Shown one piece after another: positions 24,103 to 31,638 of a DNA stretch of 64,000 nucleotides. The stretch's first letter is position 1. Every line of letters begins with the position of its first letter. The stretch covers positions 15,388 through 79,387 of the forward strand of contig CAYHXN010000001.1 of NCBI GenBank assembly GCA_964360605.1, written 5' to 3'. Below the pieces are notes generated by a model, which had not been told where the DNA came from, ran no database searches, and was given only the letters and a program-made list of their open reading frames with translations. This stretch comes from CAYHXN01 sp964360605 (lineage in GTDB: Bacteria > Patescibacteriota > Minisyncoccia > UBA6257 > WO2-44-18). The translations under genes were made by a program, and so were the position numbers.

Positions 24103-25215
24103 TTATATTTTAACAATTTTTTGTTTTTTGAGAAGCTTCTCGCTAGCTTGCCAATATTTTTTTGCTTCTGGATATTGCTTGATCCAACTTACGTATTCTT
24201 TAACATTATCTTTTAATTCATACTTGGACGACCAACCTAATTGTTTTAGTTTAGAAATATCCATTATTTGATGACGCGGCGTATTAAGACGGTATTCTCC
24301 GACAATCACCGGTTTGAAAGGAATATTAGCCTCTTTCGCGACTAACCGAGCCACATCCAAGACAGTGGTAACTTTCCCGCTTCCGATATTAAAGGCTTCG
24401 TAATCCGCGCGTGAATCGGTTAATACTTTCAGATGAGCAGAGGTTACGTCTTTAATATTAACAAAATCCCTAATCTGTTTCCCATCCTCGTGAATACTTA
24501 ACGGCTGACCCGATAATCCTTGAACAGCGAACGCCCTTAACGCGCCGGAATAAAAATGGCGGAAGGATTGGCGCGGTCCATGGACGATTGAGTAACGTAC
24601 CGCCACCGTGGGAATCTGATAGATTTTTCCAAGCACCAAAGCGGTCCGTTCAGACGCTAACTTAGAAATTCCGTAGGGAATCTGCGGATTCAGCGTGTCA
24701 TCTTCTTTCTCTGGTAAGGGCCGAACAATACTACCGTCAATAGGACAGCGCATCTCCCAGTCTTTTTTCCGCAATTGTTTTTCGGAACGATGCTGAAGAT
24801 ACAAAGTCTTGTGCTTAGAACAATTATATTTCCCCTCTCCGTAAACCGATTGCGAAGAAGTAATGATTATTTTTTGGATCGGCAGTCTTTTCTCAACGAT
24901 AATCTCGTAAATCATCGCCGTACTAGCCGTATTGGTAGCAAAATACGTACTAAAATCCAGCCGATAATCCATGTAGGCCGCGAGATGAAAAACATAATCA
25001 ACGCCAGCCAAAGATTTTTCTAAATCCTTGCGTTCCCTAACGTCGCCTTTAATGAATTCCGATTTTTTGTTAAACCATTCTGGTAATTTTCCGTTGTGGG
25101 TTGGCGGTGCCAAATTATCCAAGACTCGCACCGCGTAACCGGCTCCTATAAGGCCATCTACTAGATGCGAACCGATAAAACCGGCACCGCCAGTTACTAG
25201 AACAAGTCCTTTCAT
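24103..25215 (-). CDS. NDP-sugar epimerase, dTDP-rhamnose-4-epimerase-like
   Basis: 370 residues, extended SDR: GGAGFIG at 9-15, Y181/K185 in IPYGISK. Between residues 126 and 170 there is an insert (YGEGKYNCSK ... WEMRCPIDG) like the zinc-knuckle insert of dTDP-L-rhamnose 4-epimerases; here only C132 and C157 of the usual four cysteines remain. The product might be a 6-deoxy-talose or related sugar. No dTDP-rhamnose pathway genes lie in the window. The start is 8 bases from a strong promoter -10 box and lacks a Shine-Dalgarno, so the mRNA is probably leaderless. Confidence 0.78.
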   Translation of the reverse strand: MKGLVLVTGGAGFIGSHLVDGLIGAGYAVRVLDNLAPPTHNGKLPEWFNKKSEFIKGDVRERKDLEKSLAGVDYVFHLAAYMDYRLDFSTYFATNTASTAMIYEIIVEKRLPIQKIIITSSQSVYGEGKYNCSKHKTLYLQHRSEKQLRKKDWEMRCPIDGSIVRPLPEKEDDTLNPQIPYGISKLASERTALVLGKIYQIPTVAVRYSIVHGPRQSFRHFYSGALRAFAVQGLSGQPLSIHEDGKQIRDFVNIKDVTSAHLKVLTDSRADYEAFNIGSGKVTTVLDVARLVAKEANIPFKPVIVGEYRLNTPRHQIMDISKLKQLGWSSKYELKDNVKEYVSWIKQYPEAKKYWQASEKLLKKQKIVKI

Positions 25216-25223
25216 ATCATTTT

Positions 25224-25252
25224 AATATAGGAAAAAAAAATCCCGAGTTCAA
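25224..25252 (-). promoter_or_regulatory. promoter for the epimerase at 24103-25215, leaderless
   Basis: -35 TTGAAC (25247-25252), 17-base spacer, -10 TATATT (25224-25229) on the minus strand, 8 bases from the ATG at 25215. The whole upstream part overlaps the terminator of the HAD gene. Confidence 0.65.
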
Positions 25253-25260
25253 GCTCGAGA
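25232..25260 (-). terminator. Rho-independent terminator overlapping the HAD 3' end
   Basis: ATCTCGAG/CTCGGGAT stem (one wobble) and nine T on the minus strand; the stem covers the last codons of the gene at 25249-25959. Confidence 0.85.
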
Positions 25261-25959
25261 TTGGGCAGATTCTTCGTTCAAATTTTTTATCAAAGCAGGG
25301 GTGTTAATCTCATCCCAATTCATAAATACTCTATGCGCACCCGCTTCCACTAAGGCGTTCACCGTATCCGGCCGATTGTATATAGGCATACCGATAGTCA
25401 AACACCCAACAGTTACCGCTCCCAAAATACCACGCGGCGAGTCTTCAAAAACAAGCTGTTCCGTGGTGTTCACTCCGGCTCTTTCGGCAGTTTCATCCCA
25501 AACATCCGGAGATGGCTTCAATTGCTTAACATCATCTCGGAGAACAACTAAACGGGGATCAAAATACTTATCCAGCCCGGAACTCTCCATCAGCATCTTA
25601 GCGTATTTTTCAGTGGTTAAACTCCCAACAGTCATTTTATAGTCGTTGCGCTTCAACCATTCTAAAACTTCAACTAATCCTGAACGGGCAACGATCTTAG
25701 ACTTTTCCAAAAACTTTTCGTAATGGCTTTTATCCAACTCTAAAATTAACTTCCAATCAACCGGAGAGGGGGCTAGAGCCGCTATTTCTTTCGCGATGTC
25801 TTCATCCGGCCCGCCGATAAAATGGGGAATTTTCTGAAAACAATCCTCCATTGTTAGCTTCACACCGACAATGGAAGCGGCCGCGATGTGGGCGTTGTGA
25901 TGAGCGGCTTCCACGTTGACCATTGTTCCTTCTAAATCAAAAGCCACCGCTTTTATCAT
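25249..25959 (-). CDS. HAD-superfamily phosphatase/phosphomutase-like
   Basis: 236 residues, beta-phosphoglucomutase-like HAD. The nucleophile D8 is present, but the usual DxD is D8-L-E10 (FDLEGT): the general acid aspartate is replaced by glutamate. VGSLTTEKY (motif II), KPSPDVWDE (motif III lysine) and FEDSPRGILGA (motif IV) are intact. It removes or moves phosphate on a sugar phosphate or similar; substrate unknown. A Shine-Dalgarno AAAGAGG and promoter at 25988-26016 precede it. Confidence 0.8.
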   Translation of the reverse strand: MIKAVAFDLEGTMVNVEAAHHNAHIAAASIVGVKLTMEDCFQKIPHFIGGPDEDIAKEIAALAPSPVDWKLILELDKSHYEKFLEKSKIVARSGLVEVLEWLKRNDYKMTVGSLTTEKYAKMLMESSGLDKYFDPRLVVLRDDVKQLKPSPDVWDETAERAGVNTTEQLVFEDSPRGILGAVTVGCLTIGMPIYNRPDTVNALVEAGAHRVFMNWDEINTPALIKNLNEESAQSRA

Positions 25960-25987
25960 TGAAAACCTCTTTAAAAAATCTGCTGTC

Positions 25988-26016
25988 AGAATAACTTATT
26001 ACTCTTAATAAGGCAA
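25988..26016 (-). promoter_or_regulatory. promoter for the HAD gene
   Basis: -35 TTGCCT (26011-26016), 17-base spacer, -10 TATTCT (25988-25993) on the minus strand. Confidence 0.55.
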
Positions 26017-26065
26017 TCCCTGTTATAAATTCACCTATCATTAAATAGTCCGCGTGATTCGCGTA

Positions 26066-27070
26066 TTATTTCAAGTTATGTTTATATATTTTTTCTACGA
26101 TTTTTAAAACTTCGTAAGCGTCTTGACCGGTTGGGATACCTTTTTTGCCTTGAACAGCCTTCCAAAACGCCGCTAACTCTCTCGCGAACGAATCCTCTTT
26201 CTGCTCGTTTTGGAAAATTATTGTTTCTTCTTTCGGCGGCTTGAGAAATTCTGGGTCGCGGTAGCCAATAGTTAATTTTTCCGGACCATTATAGCGCTGA
26301 TCTAGCCCATCGATGATGAGGTGACCCTTCTCGCCGAAAATTTCAAACGAATGCACCCATTTCCAGTTTGTCCAACTAACATGAATTTGGGCGACCTTCC
26401 GATCTTTTGTTCTTAGAAGCGCGAAACCGTTATCTTCCACCCCGTTTTTCCAAAAAAGTTTTTCGGCAAAACCATTCACGTCTTTAAAATCTCCTAAAAA
26501 CCAACGCGCCATGTCTATCATATGAACGCCCTGGTCAATTAATTCCCCGCCGCCACTGATTTCTTTTTGAAAACGCCATTCTTTAGAATAACCGGGCCGG
26601 CCTCCAAAACCATAGCGCGCCCGAATAAATAAAATTTTTCCGATTTCGCCCGCTTCCATTCGCCGCCTCGCCTCTAAAAAAGCAGGGTGGTAACGATGAT
26701 TAAAACCCACCATGTAAATCAATTTCTTTTTGTACGCTAGTCCAATATTTGTTTTGATTTCCCTAGAATTTATTCCCGCCGGTTTTTCGCACAACACATG
26801 TTTTCCCGACTTCAAAGCCGCCGCTGAAATAGAAGCCAACCATTTATGCGGTGTAGCCACCACGACACCAGTGATATCCGGACGCCTCAATACTTCTTTA
26901 TAATCCGCTACCGCGATACAACCGGTAAATTCCTTAGCAATAGCGGAAGCCTTTTTTGGATCAACGTCCGCTACCGCTACCAAACGCGCCGATTTTGTTT
27001 TTTCGGCGGCGGCGGCCCACACTTTGCCAATTCCACCGGCACCGATTAACGCTAAAGAGGGTTTTGCCAT
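26066..27070 (-). CDS. Gfo/Idh/MocA-family oxidoreductase
   Basis: 334 residues: GAGGIG at 10-15, CEKPAG at 94-99, and GGGELIDQGVHMIDMARW, the helix bearing the conserved histidine. Likely NAD-dependent oxidation/reduction at C3 or another carbon of an NDP-sugar. It follows the UDP-sugar dehydrogenase homologue by 3 bases, and acting on the same sugar is a fair inference; such pairs occur in 2,3-diamino-uronate pathways, though the dehydrogenase here lacks its cysteine. Confidence 0.82.
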   Translation of the reverse strand: MAKPSLALIGAGGIGKVWAAAAEKTKSARLVAVADVDPKKASAIAKEFTGCIAVADYKEVLRRPDITGVVVATPHKWLASISAAALKSGKHVLCEKPAGINSREIKTNIGLAYKKKLIYMVGFNHRYHPAFLEARRRMEAGEIGKILFIRARYGFGGRPGYSKEWRFQKEISGGGELIDQGVHMIDMARWFLGDFKDVNGFAEKLFWKNGVEDNGFALLRTKDRKVAQIHVSWTNWKWVHSFEIFGEKGHLIIDGLDQRYNGPEKLTIGYRDPEFLKPPKEETIIFQNEQKEDSFARELAAFWKAVQGKKGIPTGQDAYEVLKIVEKIYKHNLK

Positions 27071-27073
27071 AAG

Positions 27074-28354
27074 TTAAACCATGCCACGACCGACTCCTAA
27101 ATATTTAAAACCGGCCTGTTTAATCGCCGCCTCTTTTTCGTGGAAAAAATTACGGGTGTCAAAAAAAATTGCTGGCTCCTTCATGAGTGATCGGGCTCGG
27201 GAAAAATCCAAGCCAAAAAGTTCGGGCCAAGGCGTAATCACTAACACCGCCTCACATCCGGAAAGCGTCTCATAAAGATCGCTGATAAATCCGGTTTTTT
27301 TTACGAATGGGTCATGCAAGTTAAGTTTAGCGCCCATTTTTCTTAAATCACGAACGATTTCTAAAGCCAACGAACGACGCAACGTGGTTGTGCCCGGTTT
27401 GTAAGTCAGCCCAAGAACGGCGATGCTTTTACCCGCGATGCTGCCTAAATGCTTCTCCAGCTTCTCATAGACGATTTTTTTACGATGCTTATTTTTTTTC
27501 ATCACCGCCGCAATCACCGGCATACTAATGCCGTGTTCTACCGCCGCGGCTAATAAAAATCGGAGATCGCGTCCCAACGTTCCACCAGAAAATCCGATAT
27601 TGGCGTCAATATAAGCCTTTTGGCCGATACGCGGATCGCTCCGCAACGCTTTAGAAATTTTTACAATATCCGCTCCGACTTGTTCACATAAATCGGCTAT
27701 ATCGTAAGTAAAACTTAACGAAGTAGCAAGAAAAGAGTTGAGCGCGTGCTTAACCATTTCAGCTTCAGTCGGGTTCATGGTCATAATATTAGTGTTCAAG
27801 CCCCCGAACACCGCTCGCATCGTCTCAAAAGCAGATTCGTTTTCGGCGCCAACTACAATCCGACTTGCCTCAAAAAAACTTTTTACGGCTTGGCCCAGTT
27901 GTAGATTCTCCGGCGTATACACATATTCAAACTTGATACGCGGATTTTTTTCATGCAAAAACTTTTTAACCTTACCGGAAGTACCTACCGGCATCTGACT
28001 GGAAACAACTACGTAGGCACCGTCACGCAAATGAGGAGCAATTTTCCCGAAAGTCTTAAAAATACTTTGTAAACGCGCGGTATCCGTGCGGTCAATTGGA
28101 GTATCCAAAGTCAGCCACACCGCGTCACAATCGGATATTTTAGAAAAGTCTGTGGTATAAGCAAGACGTCCGGCCTTCCGATTTTTCACCAATAAATCTT
28201 GTAGGCCTGGCTCTGCTAAAGGCGGGGTATTATTATTTAAATTCTTCACCGCTTGCTTATCGGTATCTATCCCAATAACCGTATGCCCAAGCTCCGCTAG
28301 ACCAGCCGAATATATTTCTCCTAAATGCCATAAACCGACAACCGCTATTTTCAT
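27074..28354 (-). CDS. UDP-glucose/GDP-mannose-dehydrogenase homologue lacking the catalytic Cys
   Basis: 426 residues from the ATG at 28354 (family start MKIAVVGLWHLG). Three-domain layout of nucleotide-sugar dehydrogenases with P-E (YTPENLQLGQAV, 147-157) and K202/N206 (EMVKHALNSF). The active-site segment reads GFSGGTLGRD at 254-263 where the family has GFGGSCFPKD: the cysteine nucleophile is a threonine (T259) and the lysine an arginine. Two-step oxidation to a uronate is therefore doubtful; it may do a single oxidation or another reaction. The start is 7 bases from the -10 box. Confidence 0.82.
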   Translation of the reverse strand: MKIAVVGLWHLGEIYSAGLAELGHTVIGIDTDKQAVKNLNNNTPPLAEPGLQDLLVKNRKAGRLAYTTDFSKISDCDAVWLTLDTPIDRTDTARLQSIFKTFGKIAPHLRDGAYVVVSSQMPVGTSGKVKKFLHEKNPRIKFEYVYTPENLQLGQAVKSFFEASRIVVGAENESAFETMRAVFGGLNTNIMTMNPTEAEMVKHALNSFLATSLSFTYDIADLCEQVGADIVKISKALRSDPRIGQKAYIDANIGFSGGTLGRDLRFLLAAAVEHGISMPVIAAVMKKNKHRKKIVYEKLEKHLGSIAGKSIAVLGLTYKPGTTTLRRSLALEIVRDLRKMGAKLNLHDPFVKKTGFISDLYETLSGCEAVLVITPWPELFGLDFSRARSLMKEPAIFFDTRNFFHEKEAAIKQAGFKYLGVGRGMV

Positions 28355-28361
28355 TCTTAAA

Positions 28362-28390
28362 AACATAACAAAAAAACCCGCCCCCTACAA
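28362..28390 (-). promoter_or_regulatory. promoter for the sugar-dehydrogenase homologue, leaderless
   Basis: -35 TTGTAG (28385-28390), 17-base spacer, -10 TATGTT (28362-28367) on the minus strand, 7 bases from the ATG at 28354; overlaps the terminator at 28370-28393. Confidence 0.45.
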
Positions 28391-28393
28391 TTG
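28370..28393 (-). terminator. Rho-independent terminator overlapping an epimerase 3' end
   Basis: ACTCGCCC/GGGCGGGT stem (one wobble) and seven T on the minus strand; covers the last codons of the gene at 28385-29293. Confidence 0.82.
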
Positions 28394-29293
28394 GGCGAGT
28401 TGTTCTTTAATCCACTGTTCAACGCTGATTTTCGGTTCCCATCCTAATATCTTTTTTGCCTTGCTAATATCCGCAAGCCAATCATTTTCTTCTTTTTGTC
28501 CAGGAAGGCGCTCTGTAGTTCCTCCTACCAGCTCGGCGATTTCAACAACGCTGTGATTTTTTCCGCTACCGATGTTTATTATTTCACCCTTACTAATTTT
28601 CTTGTTTTCTATCGCCAAAGCAGTTGCTTTTATCACATCATCCACATGAATAAAGTCCCGACGCTGTTTGCCGCTGCCAATAATTTGGATTGGCTTGCCT
28701 TCAATTTTCTGTCTTAAAAATCTTTCAATAATACAAGGCGGATCAGTCATACCGGCGAGCGCTCGGTCGGCCCCGAATACATTAAAATAACGCAATCGGA
28801 CGGTTTCTATAAATTTTGCTCCTGCCATTTCTTTACATAAAACTTCTCCTAAATACTTAGTTTGCGCATAAGGATTCAATGGCCTTACTCTGGCGTTTTC
28901 TTTCCAGGGCAGTCGCGGATTATCTCCATACGCCTGCGCAGAAGCTGCGTACACTACTCTTTTAATGCCGCACTCTACCGCTGTCACAAGAACGTTCAAG
29001 GTGCCACCAACATTGATTCTGTAGGCAATGCTTGGATTTTCGGCACATTTTTTCATTTTACTGTAAGCCGCCAGATGAAAAACACCGTCTGCGTCTCTAA
29101 AAGCAATCCTCAAAGAATCAGTACTGGTAATACTTCCCAAAACAAGATCTATTCCCTTGTTTTTCAAACTATCGGACATCCAGGTCGGACAAAATTCATC
29201 AAGAACTTTTACTTGATGGCCCTGCCCTTTTAAATATTCTGCTAATTTAGAGCCGATAAATCCTGCACCTCCAGTAACGACGAAATTACTCAC
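28385..29293 (-). CDS. NAD-dependent NDP-sugar epimerase/dehydratase
   Basis: 302 residues, extended SDR: GGAGFIG at 8-14, a serine in YAASAQAYGDN and Y/K in NPYAQTKYLGE; the GSGKQRRDFIHVDDV block is typical of UDP-glucose 4-epimerase-like enzymes. It may be a UDP-hexose or UDP-uronate 4-epimerase. It overlaps the Nudix gene upstream by 8 bases, an unusual coupling of a sugar epimerase to a Nudix hydrolase. Confidence 0.82.
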   Translation of the reverse strand: MSNFVVTGGAGFIGSKLAEYLKGQGHQVKVLDEFCPTWMSDSLKNKGIDLVLGSITSTDSLRIAFRDADGVFHLAAYSKMKKCAENPSIAYRINVGGTLNVLVTAVECGIKRVVYAASAQAYGDNPRLPWKENARVRPLNPYAQTKYLGEVLCKEMAGAKFIETVRLRYFNVFGADRALAGMTDPPCIIERFLRQKIEGKPIQIIGSGKQRRDFIHVDDVIKATALAIENKKISKGEIINIGSGKNHSVVEIAELVGGTTERLPGQKEENDWLADISKAKKILGWEPKISVEQWIKEQLAQL

Positions 29294-29855
29294 TTAACTG
29301 ACCTCCTTCAATTGCCAAGTGACCAAGAATCCCGGCTAAAGTCGCCAGGTCCTTTATACGGCCGTCAGCAATCATTTCCAAAACCTCTTTTTTGGATACC
29401 AATACCGCTTCTAATCCTTGAACCTCGTCACCTTTAACTCTATTTTCAACCGGAACACAATCCATAGCTAAAAAAATGTGGCATGGGTTATCGCATCGGT
29501 CAGTCAAGGGATAAAAATGGACCCCCAAAGATACAAGTTTGTTGGGCTTGTAGCCGATTTCTTCGTTCATTTCCCGTAATCCCGCGGCAATCCAACCTTC
29601 TCCGTATTCCCTGCCCCCAGCTACTCCCTCAACGGACATTCCCGCGACGGGCCGGCATTGGCGAGTTAAAATAAATCTTCCATCCACAAGACGGGCGATT
29701 ATCATTATATAACCACCGCTTTTAGAAGTTATTCTTAAAAAATTTCTAATTTCCTTTCCGTTGTTAAAAAGAACATCTACTATTTCCGCTTTCACCCATT
29801 TGTCGTCATGCAAAATTTCTTGCACCTTTATAGTCCGATCGGTGGCAAACTCCAT
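29286..29855 (-). CDS. Nudix hydrolase (ADP-sugar-pyrophosphatase-like)
   Basis: 189 residues. A complete Nudix box at 80-102 (GGREYGEGWIAAGL, then REMNEEIGY) with all metal-binding glutamates. Nucleoside-diphosphate-sugar hydrolysis is the usual activity of such ADP-ribose-pyrophosphatase-like proteins. The start MEFATDRTIKV aligns with both halves of the tandem Nudix protein at 31639-32766, so the three domains are one local family. It heads a run with the epimerase at 28385. Confidence 0.85.
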   Translation of the reverse strand: MEFATDRTIKVQEILHDDKWVKAEIVDVLFNNGKEIRNFLRITSKSGGYIMIIARLVDGRFILTRQCRPVAGMSVEGVAGGREYGEGWIAAGLREMNEEIGYKPNKLVSLGVHFYPLTDRCDNPCHIFLAMDCVPVENRVKGDEVQGLEAVLVSKKEVLEMIADGRIKDLATLAGILGHLAIEGGQLSE

Positions 29856-29882
29856 TCTTCACCACATCAAATAACTGCTAAA

Positions 29883-29911
29883 AAAATAACATGTTTTTTT
29901 TAAATTATCAA
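29883..29911 (-). promoter_or_regulatory. promoter for the Nudix/epimerase run
   Basis: -35 TTGATA (29906-29911), 17-base spacer, -10 TATTTT (29883-29888) on the minus strand. The -35 follows the terminator T-run of the gene upstream. Confidence 0.5.
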
Positions 29912-29912
29912 T

Positions 29913-29937
29913 AAAAAGCCCGCCTAGGAGGCGGGTT
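29913..29937 (-). terminator. Rho-independent terminator after the radical SAM gene
   Basis: CCCGCC/GGCGGG core with AA/TT extension and five T on the minus strand, overlapping the stop at 29924. Confidence 0.85.
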
Positions 29938-31498
29938 CTGATTTATCTTCTTTCGGATCTTTCTTTAATGCGCCGGTACTCCATCTGTTGCCAATGTTAC
30001 GCTGAAGTCTCTTTTCAACATAATTTCGAGGATTAACCGTTTCCCACAAATATTGTTTAAGCTCTAATAAGCGTTCGGGCGAAACAACTGTATTTTTCAT
30101 CACTGGTTTGAACCAGTTCATAAAGTCCGGATCAAAGTCGGGAGTTAAATGCCCGTTAGCAATGGCGTAATCGTAAAGCTGGCTTCCAGGAAAAGGAATG
30201 GGACAAAAAAATGAACAGTGTTTTGCTCCCGCATCTACCATTCGTTTTCCATAAGCAGCACTATTTCGCATTTCCTCTTCGGTTTCGTCGGGAAAACCAA
30301 TCATCATATTCACCGAACACGTAATACCGACGTCAACGGCAATTCTAGCCATTTCAATAAGATCCATTGTCTCCAAATGAAGTTTGGATGTAGCATATTT
30401 ATCCAGAATCCGCTGGCTGGCGGATTCTACTGGGAAAACAATATGGTCAAAGCCGCTGGCTTTTAAAATTTCCATATAATCACGGTCAGTTTCTAATTTG
30501 CCCGTTTTTTTATTGCGCACCAGGAAATGAACCAAGTTAACCCCGTTAACATCAACAATATGTAAATCCTCACCGCGCAGTTTTGTGAAAATCTGTTTAA
30601 CACGAGATTTCTTGGCCAGCAAACTATCATCTTCAAAATAGACTTTTACAACATTCAACTTTTTAAGAATCTTAATTTCTTCTAATACTCTCTCTACAGA
30701 TTTGAGTCGGAGGTTCCCAATATCCTCAAGAAATTCGCGTTCTTTAGAAATATGGCAATAACTGCATTTAAATGGGCAACCGCGAGAGGTCATGATCGGA
30801 GCATAAACGTATCTTCGATTAGTAAAACTATCGTCAAAATTACCGTGAGGTGAATTGATGGCAGCATATTTGTCCAGAGGTAATTTATGCCAAGCCGGAA
30901 TCGGCAACTCGTCCAAATTCATTTTTGTATCTCCCGGCGCGAGCGGAGTCTTAACAATCTTTCCATCTTTTACAAACATTATTCCACTCACCGTTTCCCA
31001 TGGCGCTTTCTTTTCCCAAGCACGAACAATTTTCACAATTATTTCCTCGCCTTCGCTGTAACAAATTACATCAAGGCACCCGCTTGCAAAAAAACGGTCC
31101 GATAAATTGCGGGCATTTACGCCGCCACTGATAACTAAAATATCTGGACTTACTTCTTTAGCCGCTTTCGCCACCTCCAAAGCCATTTTAGTTTGGGGAG
31201 TAAAATTGGAATGAATCCCTACAACGTTATAGCCTCCCTTGGCGATTAGCTCTTTCATTTCTTCGTAATTCATTCCGATTCGAATCAGTCCGTTTTCCTG
31301 CTGAACAACGCGATAAAAAGTTTGTTCCAAGGTTTGTTCTTTCGTTCCTACCGAGGCATCAACAACATCATTCTCAATTCCCGCTTTATCTAAAGCTGCA
31401 GCAAGATACAATGGACCAAGCGATCCGTCCGGTCTCGGCATTTCCTGCGGATTCAACTGATTTGGTGGATAAATTAACAAAACTTTCGGTTGAGTCAT
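29924..31498 (-). CDS. B12-binding-domain radical SAM enzyme
   Basis: 524 residues. N-terminal cobalamin-binding-like Rossmann domain (residues 1 to about 165: LLIYPPNQLNPQEM, DVVDAS, GIHSNFTPQ, ISGGVNAR), then the radical SAM barrel with the cluster cysteines C241-x3-C245-x2-C248 (RGCPFKCSYCH). YFEDDSLLAK and MIGFPDETEEE are typical of the B12-radical-SAM/methylase class B group. Such enzymes methylate unreactive carbons or rearrange carbon skeletons. Flanked by Nudix genes in a glycan locus, it may modify a sugar or lipid carrier; unproven. Good promoter and Shine-Dalgarno (AGGAGA). Confidence 0.88.
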   Translation of the reverse strand: MTQPKVLLIYPPNQLNPQEMPRPDGSLGPLYLAAALDKAGIENDVVDASVGTKEQTLEQTFYRVVQQENGLIRIGMNYEEMKELIAKGGYNVVGIHSNFTPQTKMALEVAKAAKEVSPDILVISGGVNARNLSDRFFASGCLDVICYSEGEEIIVKIVRAWEKKAPWETVSGIMFVKDGKIVKTPLAPGDTKMNLDELPIPAWHKLPLDKYAAINSPHGNFDDSFTNRRYVYAPIMTSRGCPFKCSYCHISKEREFLEDIGNLRLKSVERVLEEIKILKKLNVVKVYFEDDSLLAKKSRVKQIFTKLRGEDLHIVDVNGVNLVHFLVRNKKTGKLETDRDYMEILKASGFDHIVFPVESASQRILDKYATSKLHLETMDLIEMARIAVDVGITCSVNMMIGFPDETEEEMRNSAAYGKRMVDAGAKHCSFFCPIPFPGSQLYDYAIANGHLTPDFDPDFMNWFKPVMKNTVVSPERLLELKQYLWETVNPRNYVEKRLQRNIGNRWSTGALKKDPKEDKSEPAS

Positions 31499-31528
31499 TC
31501 TTCTCCTAACTATAAAAATGCTAACTGT

Positions 31529-31557
31529 ATAATAACTTTAATTTTTAAAATTGTCTA
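31529..31557 (-). promoter_or_regulatory. promoter for the radical SAM gene
   Basis: -35 TAGACA (31552-31557), 17-base spacer, -10 TATTAT (31529-31534) on the minus strand; leader about 25 bases. Confidence 0.6.
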
Positions 31558-31592
31558 ATAATAGTTCTTCTTAATTATTAAAAAATTGGAAT

Positions 31593-31622
31593 TTAAAAAT
31601 ACCACGATAATTCGTGGTATTT
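31593..31622 (-). terminator. Rho-independent terminator after the tandem Nudix gene
   Basis: AATACCACGA/TCGTGGTATT stem with a 4-base loop, T-run on the minus strand. Confidence 0.82.
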
Positions 31623-31638
31623 ATTTTTGTAACTATTC

